NCBI RefSeq assembly: GCF_035762905.1
Contig: NZ_DASUCC010000023.1
Span: 1 to 43,530, forward strand
DNA length: 43,530 nt
Direction of reading: 5' to 3'
DNA from: DASYTH01 sp035762905
GTDB lineage: Bacteria > Actinomycetota > Actinomycetes > Mycobacteriales > Pseudonocardiaceae
Position 1 is the stretch's first letter; every line of letters starts with the position of its first letter. A program made the translations under genes and the position numbers. This document shows, one piece after another, positions 8,287 through 16,885 of this stretch. The notes beneath the pieces are model-generated. The model had not been told where the DNA came from. It did not search any database and saw only the letters and a program-made list of their open reading frames with translations.

Positions 8287-9579
8287 ATGAAACGCACTGC
8301 CCTGCTCACCGTCGCGGCGGCGGTGGCGGCCCTCGCGGTCGCTCCGCCGGCGGCGGCGACCCATCCCGCGCTCGGCCGGCAGGTGCTGCCGGCCGGCGAC
8401 GGGTGGGCGGCCGAGGGCGCCGGCACCACCGGCGGCTCCGCGGCCCCCGCCGAGAACGTGCACGTCGTGACCACCCGGGCCGAGCTGGTCGCCGCGTTCG
8501 CGGCGCCGGCTCCGCGGATCATCCACGTGCGCGGCTCGATCGACGGCAACGAGGCCGCCGACGGCAGCCTGCTGGACTGCGCGGACTACGCCACCGGCGG
8601 CTACACCCTGGAGGCCTACCTGGCCGCATACGACCCGGCCGTCTGGGGCCGGGACCGGGAGCCGGAGGGCCCGCTCGAGGACGCCCGGGTGGCCTCGGCC
8701 GCGGCCCAGACCAGGCAGATCAAGATCAAGGTGCCGGGCGGGACGACGCTGGTCGGGCTCGGCGACCGGGCCGTCGTCAAGGGACTGAACCTGCACGTCG
8801 ACCGGGTGGACAACGTGATCATCCGCAACATCACGTTCGTCGACGCGGCCGACTGCTTCCCGCAGTGGGATCCGACGGACGGTGCGCTCGGCGCGTGGAA
8901 CTCGTTGTATGACAACGTGTCCCTCACCGGCGCCACGCACGTGTGGATGGACCACAACACGTTCACCGACGGCGACAACCCGGATTCGGCCCAGCCGAGG
9001 TACTTCGGCCAGCCGTTCCAGGTGCACGACGGACAGCTGGACATCACCAACGCGTCGAACTTCGTCACCGTGTCCTGGAACCGGTTCACCGACCACGACA
9101 AGACCATGCTGATCGGGTCGTCGAACACCTCGACCACCGACCCGGGCAAGCTCAACGTGACGGTGCACCACAACCTGTTCAACAACAACCTGCAGCGCCT
9201 GCCCCGGGTCCGGTTCGGGCAGGTACACGTCTACAACAACTTCTACGTGGTGCCCGAGCCCGGCACGTTCGTCTACGCCCTCGGCGTCGGCGTCCAGTCG
9301 AAGATCTTCGCCGAGAGCAACGCGTTCGCGCTCGGGCCGGACGTGGATCCCGGTCTGCTGCTGTTCGACTGGGGCGGCACCACGCTGACCGCCCGTGACA
9401 ACGTCCAGCTGGCGCGCTTCCGGCTGGAGCCGATCGACCTGATCGCGGTGTACAACGCCACCCACGATCCGGACTTCGGCACCGACGCGGGGTGGACCCC
9501 CACCCTGCACACCCGGATCGACAACCCCCGGATCGTGCCCCTGCTGGTGTCCCTGAAGGCCGGAGCCGGCCGAGCATAG
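8287..9579 (+). CDS. Secreted pectate lyase, PL1-like
   Basis: A 430-residue protein with a Sec signal peptide (MKRTALLTV... cleaved near AAAT) and a right-handed parallel beta-helix of the PL1 pectate lyase type. Recognisable PL1 pieces are NVIIRNITF, WNSLYDNVSLTGATHVWMDHNTF, VTVSWNRFTDHDKTMLIG, and RLPRVRFGQVHVYNNFY, which holds the catalytic arginine region. PL1 enzymes cleave polygalacturonate by beta-elimination with calcium. GGAGAG lies just before the ATG. The gap to the binding-protein gene is only 19 bp, so it is the last gene of the importer operon driven from promoter A. It is longer than the PL1 enzyme at 11598. Confidence 0.92.
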   Translation: MKRTALLTVAAAVAALAVAPPAAATHPALGRQVLPAGDGWAAEGAGTTGGSAAPAENVHVVTTRAELVAAFAAPAPRIIHVRGSIDGNEAADGSLLDCADYATGGYTLEAYLAAYDPAVWGRDREPEGPLEDARVASAAAQTRQIKIKVPGGTTLVGLGDRAVVKGLNLHVDRVDNVIIRNITFVDAADCFPQWDPTDGALGAWNSLYDNVSLTGATHVWMDHNTFTDGDNPDSAQPRYFGQPFQVHDGQLDITNASNFVTVSWNRFTDHDKTMLIGSSNTSTTDPGKLNVTVHHNLFNNNLQRLPRVRFGQVHVYNNFYVVPEPGTFVYALGVGVQSKIFAESNAFALGPDVDPGLLLFDWGGTTLTARDNVQLARFRLEPIDLIAVYNATHDPDFGTDAGWTPTLHTRIDNPRIVPLLVSLKAGAGRA

Positions 9580-9593
9580 GGGCGCCGCCCAGG

Positions 9594-9640
9594 ATCGTCT
9601 ACACCCTGTGCGTGATTGTCCACCCTCCGCGTCCTAACTT
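9594..9640 (+). promoter_or_regulatory. Promoter B: 21-bp-spaced direct repeat plus -10, ahead of the PL11 lyase
   Basis: ATCGTCTAC at 9594-9602 and ATTGTCCAC at 9615-9623 are 21 bp apart. TAACTT at 9635-9640 is placed exactly as the -10 in promoters A and C. The segment between the repeats, CCTGTGCGTG, also matches promoter A (GCTGTGCGCG). A start near 9647 gives a 32-nt leader to the ATG at 9679. Confidence 0.8.
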
Positions 9641-9678
9641 CGAAGTGGGGACATCTCGCACAGGGAACGGGGCACTTC

Positions 9679-11493
9679 ATGGGCGCAATGACGGCCAGGC
9701 GCGCTCTGGCGCTGGCTGCGGCAGCTGTCACGTTGGTCGGGCTCGTGTCCGGCCCGGCCACGGCGGGTGCCGCGCCGGCGCCGGCGCGGTTCGAACAGCT
9801 CGACCGCGGTCTGGTCAGCCTCCAGACCGCCGACGGTGCGTTTCTGAGCTGGCGGCTGCTCGCCGGCGACGCGCCGGGGACCACCTTCAACGTCTACCGG
9901 GACGGCGTGCGGATCAACCCGGCGCCGCTGACCGTGACCAACTTCCAGGACAAGGGCGCACCGGCCGGTGCCGGCTACACGGTGCGCCCGGTCTCCGGCG
10001 GGGTCGAGGCGGCCGCGGCCGACGAGCCGGTCGGCATCGCCGCCACCACCAGGGATGTGCCGATCCAGCTCCCGGCCGGCGGCACCACGCCGGACGGGGT
10101 GAGCTACACCTACAGCGCCAACGACGCCAGCGTCGGCGACCTGGACGGCGACGGGCAGTTCGAGATCGTGCTGAAGTGGGATCCCAGCAACGCCAAGGAC
10201 AACTCCCAGTCCGGCTACACCGGCAACGTGTTCGTCGACGCCTACCGGCTGGACGGCACCCGGCTGTGGCGCATCGATCTGGGCCGCAACATCCGGGCCG
10301 GCGCGCACTACACCCAGTTCCAGGTGTTCGACTACGACGGCGACGGACGCGCCGAGGTGGCCATGAAGACCGCCGACGGCAGCCGGTCCGGCACCGGCCA
10401 GGTGATCGGCCACGCGAACGCCGACCACCGCAACTCCTCCGGGTACATCCTGGCCGGACCGGAGTTCCTCAGCGTCTTCCGTGGCACCGACGGCGCGGTC
10501 CTGGCCACCCAGGACTTCGTGCCGTCGCGCGGAACCGTGTCGAGCTGGGGCGACAACTACGGCAACCGGGTGGACCGGTTCCTGGCCGGCACCGCCTACG
10601 TGGACGGCTCCCGGCCGAGCATCATCATGGCCCGCGGCTACTACACCCGCAGCGTGATCTCGGCCTGGGACTTCCGAAACGGCGCGCTGACCCGGCGCTG
10701 GACGTTCGACTCGAACTCGTCCACCAACGGCTCGGCCTGGACCGGCAAGGGCAACCACCAGCTCTCCGTGGCCGACGTGGACTCCGACGGCCGGGACGAG
10801 ATCCTGTACGGCTCCATGGCGGTCGACGACAACGGCAACGGGTTGTGGCAGAACAACACCCTGCACGGCGACGCCTACCACGTCTCCGACCTGGTCCCGT
10901 CCCGGGCCGGCCTCGAGGTGTTCAAACCGTCGGAGACCGGCAGCAACCCGGCGCACTGGCTGGCCGACGCCCGCACCGGGCAGATCCTGTGGAGCGCGCC
11001 GTCCTGCGGCTGCGACAACGGCCGGGGCGTGGCCGCGGACATCTGGTCCGGCAACCCGGGCGCCGAGGTCTGGTCATCGGCCGTGGCCGGGCTGCGCAGC
11101 GCCACCAACGGATCCCAGGTGTCCAGCCGCAAGCCCGGCTCGACCAACTTCGTGATCTGGTGGGACGGCGACGCGCAGCGCGAGCTGCTGGACGGCACGA
11201 ACATCTCCAAGTACGGAACCGGCGGCGACACCCGGCTGCTGACCGCGTCCGGCGTGCATTCCAACAACGGCACCAAGTCGACCCCGTCGCTGTCCGCCGA
11301 CATTCTCGGCGACTGGCGCGAGGAGGTCATCTGGCCGACCACGGACAATCGCGCCCTGCGCATCTACCAAACCACGGATCCGACCGGCATCTCGCGGGTC
11401 TCGCTGATGCAGGACCGGCAGTACCGCCTGGCCGTGGCCTGGCAGAACACCGGCTACAACCAGCCGCCGCACCCGAGTTTCGCGATGGGATAA
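9679..11493 (+). CDS. Secreted rhamnogalacturonan endolyase, PL11-like (YesW type)
   Basis: A 604-residue protein with a signal peptide (hydrophobic ALALAAAAVTLVGLVSG) and the PL11 architecture. FEQLDRGLVSLQ opens the mature domain, followed by NVYRDGVRIN, a beta-propeller with repeated Asp-rich calcium loops (VGDLDGDGQFEIV, FDYDGDGRAEV, VADVDSDGRDEI), and PTTDNRALRIYQTT near the end. PL11 enzymes cleave the rhamnose-galacturonate backbone of rhamnogalacturonan I by beta-elimination. I chose the ATG at 9679 with AGGGAACGGGG before it; a TTG at 9616 in frame lies inside promoter B and is rejected. ATG 9688 is a second possibility. Confidence 0.93.
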   Translation: MGAMTARRALALAAAAVTLVGLVSGPATAGAAPAPARFEQLDRGLVSLQTADGAFLSWRLLAGDAPGTTFNVYRDGVRINPAPLTVTNFQDKGAPAGAGYTVRPVSGGVEAAAADEPVGIAATTRDVPIQLPAGGTTPDGVSYTYSANDASVGDLDGDGQFEIVLKWDPSNAKDNSQSGYTGNVFVDAYRLDGTRLWRIDLGRNIRAGAHYTQFQVFDYDGDGRAEVAMKTADGSRSGTGQVIGHANADHRNSSGYILAGPEFLSVFRGTDGAVLATQDFVPSRGTVSSWGDNYGNRVDRFLAGTAYVDGSRPSIIMARGYYTRSVISAWDFRNGALTRRWTFDSNSSTNGSAWTGKGNHQLSVADVDSDGRDEILYGSMAVDDNGNGLWQNNTLHGDAYHVSDLVPSRAGLEVFKPSETGSNPAHWLADARTGQILWSAPSCGCDNGRGVAADIWSGNPGAEVWSSAVAGLRSATNGSQVSSRKPGSTNFVIWWDGDAQRELLDGTNISKYGTGGDTRLLTASGVHSNNGTKSTPSLSADILGDWREEVIWPTTDNRALRIYQTTDPTGISRVSLMQDRQYRLAVAWQNTGYNQPPHPSFAMG

Positions 11494-11507
11494 CGCACCG
11501 GTCCGCA

Positions 11508-11554
11508 ATAGTCCACCAGTCGGGCGCGATTCTCCAAGAATTCGTCCCTAACGT
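11508..11554 (+). promoter_or_regulatory. Promoter C: 21-bp-spaced direct repeat plus -10, ahead of the second PL1 lyase
   Basis: ATAGTCCAC at 11508-11516 and ATTCTCCAA at 11529-11537 are 21 bp apart, with GCGCG before the second repeat as in promoter A. TAACGT at 11549-11554 takes the -10 place at the same distance as in A and B. Expected start near 11561. Confidence 0.78.
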
Positions 11555-11597
11555 GGCTGTCGAGGGGTCAACGATGATTCCACGGGAGAAAGAGAGA

Positions 11598-12560
11598 ATG
11601 TCCATGCGCAAATCGATTGCGAGGCGAGCGCTGGCCGGTGGACTGACCGTCGCGGCCGCGGCTGCCATCACCGTGTGGGCGGCCGGCACCGCGTCGGCGG
11701 TCGGCTCCCCGACCGGGTTCGGCGCCGGCACGACCGGCGGCGGCAGCGCCAGCCCGGTCACGGTGTCCAGCGGCTCGGCGCTGATCAGCGCCATGCAGTC
11801 CAGCAACGCCGCGGTCATCCGGATCAACGGCATGCTGTCCATCAGCGGCATGCAGGACGTGGGATCCAACAAGACGCTCATCGGCGTCGGTTCGGGGTCC
11901 GGCATCACCGGCGGCGGCCTCGACGTCGACGGCGCCACCAACGTGATCATCCAGAACCTGAACTTCCGCAACTGGTCCGACGACGCCATCAACGTCCAGG
12001 ACGCCTCCACCCGGATCTGGATCGACCACAACGACTTCAACTTCAACGGTGCCGACGGAGCCCTGGACATCAAGCGGGCCTCGGACAACATCACCGTGTC
12101 GTGGAACAAGTTCTCCAACCACGACAAGACGGCGCTGCTCGGACACAGTGACGGCAACGGCAGCCAGGACCGCGGGCACCTGCGGGTGAGCTACCACCAC
12201 AACTGGTTCAACGGCACCACCCAGCGCCACCCCCGGGTCCGGTTCGGCAACCCGGTGCACGTCTACAACAACTTCTACGGCGGGGTGCGGAGCTACGGTG
12301 TCGCCTCCACCGTGGAGGGCGGCGTTCTGGTCGAGGGCAACTACTTCGAGAACACCAGCGACGCGTACCACTGCGGCGAGGGCAGCTCGCCGGCCGGCGC
12401 TTTGGTTGCCAGGAACAACACCCTGGCGAGCTCGGCGGGTTCGACCTCGGGCTGCACCGGTACCGTGCGGGGGATCCCGTACGGCTACTCGCTGGACCCG
12501 CCGGCCAACGTCAAGTCGATCGTCACCGGCGGTGCCGGTGTGGGACGGCTCGGCGTCTGA
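11598..12560 (+). CDS. Secreted pectate lyase, PL1-like (compact form)
   Basis: About 320 residues: signal peptide (KSIARRALAGGLTVAAAAAITVW, cut near ASA), then a short PL1 beta-helix. PL1 marks are NVIIQNLNFRNW, RIWIDHNDFNF, ITVSWNKFSNHDKTALLGHSD and TQRHPRVRFGNPVHVYNNFY, with the catalytic Arg region. It would cut polygalacturonate outside the cell. Candidate starts are 11574, 11598 and 11604. I prefer 11598: GGGAGAA at 11584-11590 precedes it, and the leader from promoter C (about 37 nt) then matches those of A and B. Starting at 11574 would leave only about 13 nt. A strong terminator follows. Confidence 0.93.
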   Translation: MSMRKSIARRALAGGLTVAAAAAITVWAAGTASAVGSPTGFGAGTTGGGSASPVTVSSGSALISAMQSSNAAVIRINGMLSISGMQDVGSNKTLIGVGSGSGITGGGLDVDGATNVIIQNLNFRNWSDDAINVQDASTRIWIDHNDFNFNGADGALDIKRASDNITVSWNKFSNHDKTALLGHSDGNGSQDRGHLRVSYHHNWFNGTTQRHPRVRFGNPVHVYNNFYGGVRSYGVASTVEGGVLVEGNYFENTSDAYHCGEGSSPAGALVARNNTLASSAGSTSGCTGTVRGIPYGYSLDPPANVKSIVTGGAGVGRLGV

Positions 12561-12582
12561 CCGGCACGGATATCGGCAATTT

Positions 12583-12609
12583 GGCCCCCGTCGGATCACG
12601 ACGGGGGCC
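12583..12609 (+). terminator. Rho-independent terminator after the PL1 gene
   Basis: A perfect 10-bp stem, GGCCCCCGTC with GACGGGGGCC, closes a 7-base loop. It is followed by T-rich CCTTGCTTTGCTT. It lies 22 bp after the lyase stop and separates that transcript from the regulator gene. Confidence 0.85.
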
Positions 12610-12639
12610 GCGTCCTTGCTTTGCTTCGCCGATTCCGTA

Positions 12640-12650
12640 AACACTGTGTT
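12640..12650. promoter_or_regulatory. 11-bp palindrome ahead of the hybrid regulator
   Basis: AACACTGTGTT is a perfect dyad 31 bp before the regulator ATG. It does not resemble the 21-bp direct-repeat element, so the regulator does not obviously bind its own promoter. It may be the site of another repressor. Confidence 0.4.
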
Positions 12651-12681
12651 GCGGTGAGTCAACGGGGACTGCGAGGCGACC

Positions 12682-15600
12682 ATGACGGACCGGCTGACGA
12701 TCGGCCTGGTCACTGCCAGGATTCACCTGGGGGTGGGCGCGACCCTGTGGAGCGGGGTGCTCGAGTCGGCGCGCCGCCACGACATCAACCTGATCTGCTT
12801 TCCCGGCGGTGAGGTGCGCACCACCGGGGGGCCGGCCAACTCGATCTACGACCTGGTCGCGCCGGACCTGCTGGACGGCCTGATCTGCTGGACCTCCACG
12901 CTCGGGTTGACGGCCGGGCACGAGCGGACCACCCGGCTGGCCAGGCGGTTCGGCCGGCTGCCGATGGTCAGCGTGAACGGCACGATCGGCGAGGACGACC
13001 ATCCGCTGACCCTGGACAGCTATCACGGCACGGCCAACGCGATCGGGCATCTCATCGAGGTGCACGGCCGGCGCAGGCTGGCCTTCATCCGCGGCCCGGT
13101 GGCCAACCCGGTGAGTGTCGAGCGCTACCGGGCCTACGTCGACACCCTGGCCCGGCACCGGATTCCGTTGGACCGCAAGCTGGTCTCGGCGCCGGTCGAC
13201 TTCGTCCGGGAGGCCGGCGCGACGGCCATGCGGGTGCTGCTGGACGCCCGCGGGCTGCGGCCCGGCACCGACTTCGACGCCGTGGTGGCGTCCAGCGACT
13301 TCCTCGCCGTCGACGCGCTGCGGGTTCTCGCCGAGCGCGGCATCGGCGTGCCGCACGACGTCTCGGTGATCGGGGTCAACGACTCCCCCGAGGCCCGGCT
13401 GTCCGATCCGCCGCTGACCTCGGTGTCCATGCCGTTCGCCGAACTCGGCGCGCTGGCCGTGGAAAGCCTGCTGTGCCGGATGGGTCGGCTGTCCGGTGTG
13501 CGCCGCCCGGCGCCGGCGTCGTCCCTGGTCATCCGGCGGTCCTGCGGCTGCCCGGACGCGCTCACCGCGGATCGCGACGACGTGGCGCCTGCGCGCGTCG
13601 CCGGGCCGCCCTTGGAGGAGTTGTGCACGGCGTTGCGTCGCTCGATCGCCGGGGACGGCACCGAGTTCCTCGGCGAGATCGACCGCATGGTCCGGGCCGC
13701 GGTGCTGGGCAGCCACGAGACCGACGCCTGGGACGCGGCACTGCTCGACCTGCGCCGGCAGTTCCTCCCGGAACTCACCGGGGCACCGCGGGCCCGGGCC
13801 GAGCGCATGCTCGGCACGGCCCGGCTGATCGTCGCGGACGCCGGGCGACGGCGGCTCGAATACGAGCGGTGGCACGCCGAACAGACCGCCCGGCGGCTGC
13901 GCGAACTCGGGAACGCGCTTTCCTCGGTGGTGGACGTGCCGGCGCTGACCGAGGTGCTCGACCGGCAGCTGCCCGGGCTGGGCATCACCCACTGGCACCT
14001 GGCGCTGGGCTCCCCCGCCACGCTGGACGGGGCGCTGCCGGCCGGCCGGCGGTTCGCCATGGTGGCCGAGCCGTTCTCGGTCAACGACGAGCTGTTCGGG
14101 CTGGGCCTGTTCGAGGTGGGCCCGCAGGACGGCGCGGTCCACCGGGCCGTCGCGGACCAGATCAGCGCCGCGCTCAAGGAGATCAAGCTGTTCGGCGCGG
14201 TCCGGGACGCCCGGGACGCCGCCGAGAAGGCCAACCGGATCAAAACCACGCTGCTGTCCAGCGTGAGCGACGAACTGCGCACGCCGGTCGAGGGCATCCT
14301 CCGGCAGGTCGCGATGGCGCTGGAGTCGGTGGAGTCGCTGTCGTCGGCACCGGCCGGGCTGACCGACCGGCTCAAGGAGATCAACGTCAGCGCCGAGCAC
14401 CAGCTCGGGGTGATCTCCGACCTGCTCGACCTGACCCGGGCCGAACTGGACACCCTGGACCTGTCGGCCGAGCTGGTGGATCCGCGGGCGCTGATCGAGG
14501 ATGTGTTCCGCACCCGGCTGCCGCACCGGCTGCCGCTGATCCTGGCCGACCGCAGGCGGTTGCGGCAGGCGCTGGTCACTCTGCTCGGCAGCGCCGACCG
14601 GCTGGCCGCGGACACCGGGCGGGTCAGCGTCGCCGCCGACGTGCAGCTGCCGAACCTGCGGATCCGGGTGAGCTGCACCGACGGGGAGTCGCCGCAGGAG
14701 GAACCCGAGGCGGACGGCCGCGGGCTGGGCCTGCCGATCACCCGCCGGCTGCTCACGCTGCACAACGGCGCGCTGCGGTTCGAGCCTCGGCCGGACGGCG
14801 GCACGTTCCAGGTGTCCCTGCCGCTACCGACGCCGGACGGCCAGCCCGGCACCGGTCGGCCGGTCGACCCGCTGCTGCTGGCCGGCGGCGCGCGGGCGGC
14901 GCACGAGGCCGCCGTCCTCGGCCGCCGGCTCGGCCTGCCGGTGCGCCAGCTGCACGCCGGCACCGACGGCATCCTCGAGGAGCACCGGCCGGCCGCCGTC
15001 GTCTGGGATCTCGCCGACACCAGCCCCGAGGACTGGTCGGTGGTCCGCCACCTGCACGAGCACCCCCGGCTGCGCCGCACCCCGTTCCTGGTCTTCGGCA
15101 CCAGCCGCGCCCGCGACCTCGCCGAAGCGATCCGCTGGGCCCGCCCGGCCGAGTCCGCCGGCCCGATCGTGATCGCCGACCCCGACCCGGAGATCCAGTC
15201 CTGGTACCGCCGCCTGGCCACCCAGGCCCGCCCCGGTCACCTGGTCCTCGCCGCCGGCGACGGCACCACCGCGCTTTCCCTGCTGGGCCAGGAAGTTCCC
15301 AGCCTGCTCGTGGTCGCCCACGAACTGCCCGACATGGACGGTCTGGACGTGCTGGACCGCCTGCACGGCGGCCCGGACGTCCCCGCCCTCGTGCTCAGCT
15401 CGGGCGCACTGTCCACTCACGACGTCGCCCGCGCCGAACCGCACCCGCGGGCGGTGTTGCTGGGCAAGGGAATCCTGTCCGAGGCCGAGACCGTCGAGCT
15501 GTTCGGCCGGCTGCTCAACCCCGGCAACCCGGTCCCGCACCGCGGCAGCCTGCTCATCCGGCACGCCCTGGCGTACCTGCACCAGCACTACCACCACCAG

Positions 15601-15870
15601 ATCACCCGCCGCCAGGTCGCCAAGGCCGCCGGCATGAGCGAGGACTACCTGAGCCGCCTGTTCCACCGCGAACTCGGCCTGTCCCCCTGGGACTACCTCA
15701 ACCGCCTGCGCATCGAGCAGGCCAAAGAACGCCTGCGAGACTCCGACGAGAGCATCCAGGTGGTCGCCCGCCGCGTCGGCTTCCACGACCGCGCCTACTT
15801 CAGCCGCATCTTCCGCAAACTCACCGGCGTCCCACCCCAAGCATTCCGCGAGCACGCACACGGCCAGTAG
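12682..15870 (+). CDS. One-piece sugar sensor/regulator: LacI-type binding domain, GAF-like, kinase-like, receiver-like and AraC DNA-binding domains
   Basis: A 1062-residue soluble protein with no signal peptide or TM. Residues 5-285 are a periplasmic-binding-protein-like domain of the LacI type, without the LacI DNA-binding helix-turn-helix, ending in RRSCGC (285-290). About 405-510 look GAF-like. About 513-715 look like a histidine kinase, but the phospho-acceptor His of HELRTP is Asp (SDELRTP, D530) and both N-box asparagines are lost (T633, S637); a GLGLPI G2-box remains. Two receiver-like segments follow: one keeps an Asp (D776), the other has Ala at the acceptor site (A879). Residues 954-1058 are an AraC-type double HTH. 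I infer that sugar binding is passed by shape change, not phosphate, to activate promoters A, B and C. Confidence 0.88.
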   Translation: MTDRLTIGLVTARIHLGVGATLWSGVLESARRHDINLICFPGGEVRTTGGPANSIYDLVAPDLLDGLICWTSTLGLTAGHERTTRLARRFGRLPMVSVNGTIGEDDHPLTLDSYHGTANAIGHLIEVHGRRRLAFIRGPVANPVSVERYRAYVDTLARHRIPLDRKLVSAPVDFVREAGATAMRVLLDARGLRPGTDFDAVVASSDFLAVDALRVLAERGIGVPHDVSVIGVNDSPEARLSDPPLTSVSMPFAELGALAVESLLCRMGRLSGVRRPAPASSLVIRRSCGCPDALTADRDDVAPARVAGPPLEELCTALRRSIAGDGTEFLGEIDRMVRAAVLGSHETDAWDAALLDLRRQFLPELTGAPRARAERMLGTARLIVADAGRRRLEYERWHAEQTARRLRELGNALSSVVDVPALTEVLDRQLPGLGITHWHLALGSPATLDGALPAGRRFAMVAEPFSVNDELFGLGLFEVGPQDGAVHRAVADQISAALKEIKLFGAVRDARDAAEKANRIKTTLLSSVSDELRTPVEGILRQVAMALESVESLSSAPAGLTDRLKEINVSAEHQLGVISDLLDLTRAELDTLDLSAELVDPRALIEDVFRTRLPHRLPLILADRRRLRQALVTLLGSADRLAADTGRVSVAADVQLPNLRIRVSCTDGESPQEEPEADGRGLGLPITRRLLTLHNGALRFEPRPDGGTFQVSLPLPTPDGQPGTGRPVDPLLLAGGARAAHEAAVLGRRLGLPVRQLHAGTDGILEEHRPAAVVWDLADTSPEDWSVVRHLHEHPRLRRTPFLVFGTSRARDLAEAIRWARPAESAGPIVIADPDPEIQSWYRRLATQARPGHLVLAAGDGTTALSLLGQEVPSLLVVAHELPDMDGLDVLDRLHGGPDVPALVLSSGALSTHDVARAEPHPRAVLLGKGILSEAETVELFGRLLNPGNPVPHRGSLLIRHALAYLHQHYHHQITRRQVAKAAGMSEDYLSRLFHRELGLSPWDYLNRLRIEQAKERLRDSDESIQVVARRVGFHDRAYFSRIFRKLTGVPPQAFREHAHGQ

Positions 15871-15883
15871 ACCCGCCAGACGA

Positions 15884-15916
15884 ACTGAGCCCGGCACCCA
15901 CCTGGCCGGGCTCAGT
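15884..15916. terminator. Bidirectional terminator between the regulator and the cutinase gene
   Basis: A perfect 12-bp stem, ACTGAGCCCGGC with GCCGGGCTCAGT, closes a 9-base loop 13 bp after the regulator stop. The two genes converge here. The flanking bases are not T-rich on either strand, so it would act mainly through stem strength. Confidence 0.75.
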
Positions 15917-15994
15917 CCGCTGTGGAGATCGATTGTGGGCCCTGAGCGGCGCTGACGGCCCGCACCGCTCAGGGCGTCGACACCCCCGGAGTAC

Positions 15995-16885
15995 CTACAC
16001 GGTCAGTGGGCAGGTGTTCCGGTATTCCTGGGTGTCGCTCCCGGACGGGCCGGGGCACAGGAACTGGAGATAGCGGGTGTCGTTGTCGACGAACGCCTTC
16101 AACCAGCTGATCATCAACCGCGCCTGGAGCGAGTTGGCGGACTGCGGGAAGAAGTGGCTCGCGCTGTTGATTTCCTCGTAGGCCTTCTCGGTGCCGGTGA
16201 TGCTGTTGTAGAAGGGCTCCGAGTGGCTGCTCACCGGCGCGACGGTGTCGGACTCGCCGCCGATGATCAGGGTGGGTACCCGGACGGTGGACCAGCTCTT
16301 CGTGGTGTGCCACGGGGCGAGCGGGATGGCCGCCTGCAGCGACGAGCGCGACCGGGCCGCGGACAGTGTGCCGCCGCCGCCCATGGAATGGCCGGAAACG
16401 GCGAGCCGGTTGCGGTCGATCCGGCTGGCCGCCGGACTGCTGTTCACCGCCCAGTCGAGGGCGGCGAGCAGTTGGGAGCCGCGGGAGTCGGGCTGGTCGA
16501 ATCGCGAGTTGGTCTCGATGCCGACCACCACGAAGCCGAACGAGGCCAGGCGCGGGCCGAGCCAGCTGATGCTCGACCAGGCCGCGGTGAAGCCCGGCGA
16601 GATCGCCACGGCGCCGAAGGTGCCCTGGCTGGTGTCGGTCGGGTAGTAGATCACCCCGCCACCGAAACCGGAGACGAGCGAGGAGATGTTGGACTGGGTC
16701 GTGGCGAACGTGCCCCGGGACGCGTTGACGCTGGTGAGCGTCGGGTCCGGGCCTCGCTGGAAGGGGTTCTGCTGGGCGGCGGCGGTGCCGACGCCACCGC
16801 TGACCACAGCGGCGGCGATGGTCAGCGCGGCGGCCGCCCGGGTGGCGCGGTACCGCCACGTCTTGGCGCTGGTTGATGGACGCAC
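15995..16885 (-). CDS. Secreted cutinase / polyester (PET-type) hydrolase
   Basis: A 296-residue alpha/beta hydrolase closely matching actinobacterial cutinases such as those of Thermobifida. It has a signal peptide and NPFQRGPDPT at the mature start. The triad is Ser167 in GHSMGGGG, Asp213 in ESDTVAP and His244 in ASHFFP; the spacing agrees with TfCut2. FVDNDTRYLQFLCPGP and the final CPL carry the conserved disulfide. These enzymes cut cutin and some hydrolyse polyesters including PET. The oxyanion-hole aromatic is Phe (SPGFT) instead of the common Tyr. A longer frame reaches 16930, but GTG at 16885 has GGGAG nine bases before it. It stands alone, facing the plant-polymer locus. Confidence 0.92.
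   Translation of the reverse strand: MRPSTSAKTWRYRATRAAAALTIAAAVVSGGVGTAAAQQNPFQRGPDPTLTSVNASRGTFATTQSNISSLVSGFGGGVIYYPTDTSQGTFGAVAISPGFTAAWSSISWLGPRLASFGFVVVGIETNSRFDQPDSRGSQLLAALDWAVNSSPAASRIDRNRLAVSGHSMGGGGTLSAARSRSSLQAAIPLAPWHTTKSWSTVRVPTLIIGGESDTVAPVSSHSEPFYNSITGTEKAYEEINSASHFFPQSANSLQARLMISWLKAFVDNDTRYLQFLCPGPSGSDTQEYRNTCPLTV

Noticed and set aside
9616..9678. Upstream TTG start for the PL11 lyase
   Set aside because: It lies inside the promoter repeat, and the added residues spoil the signal peptide.
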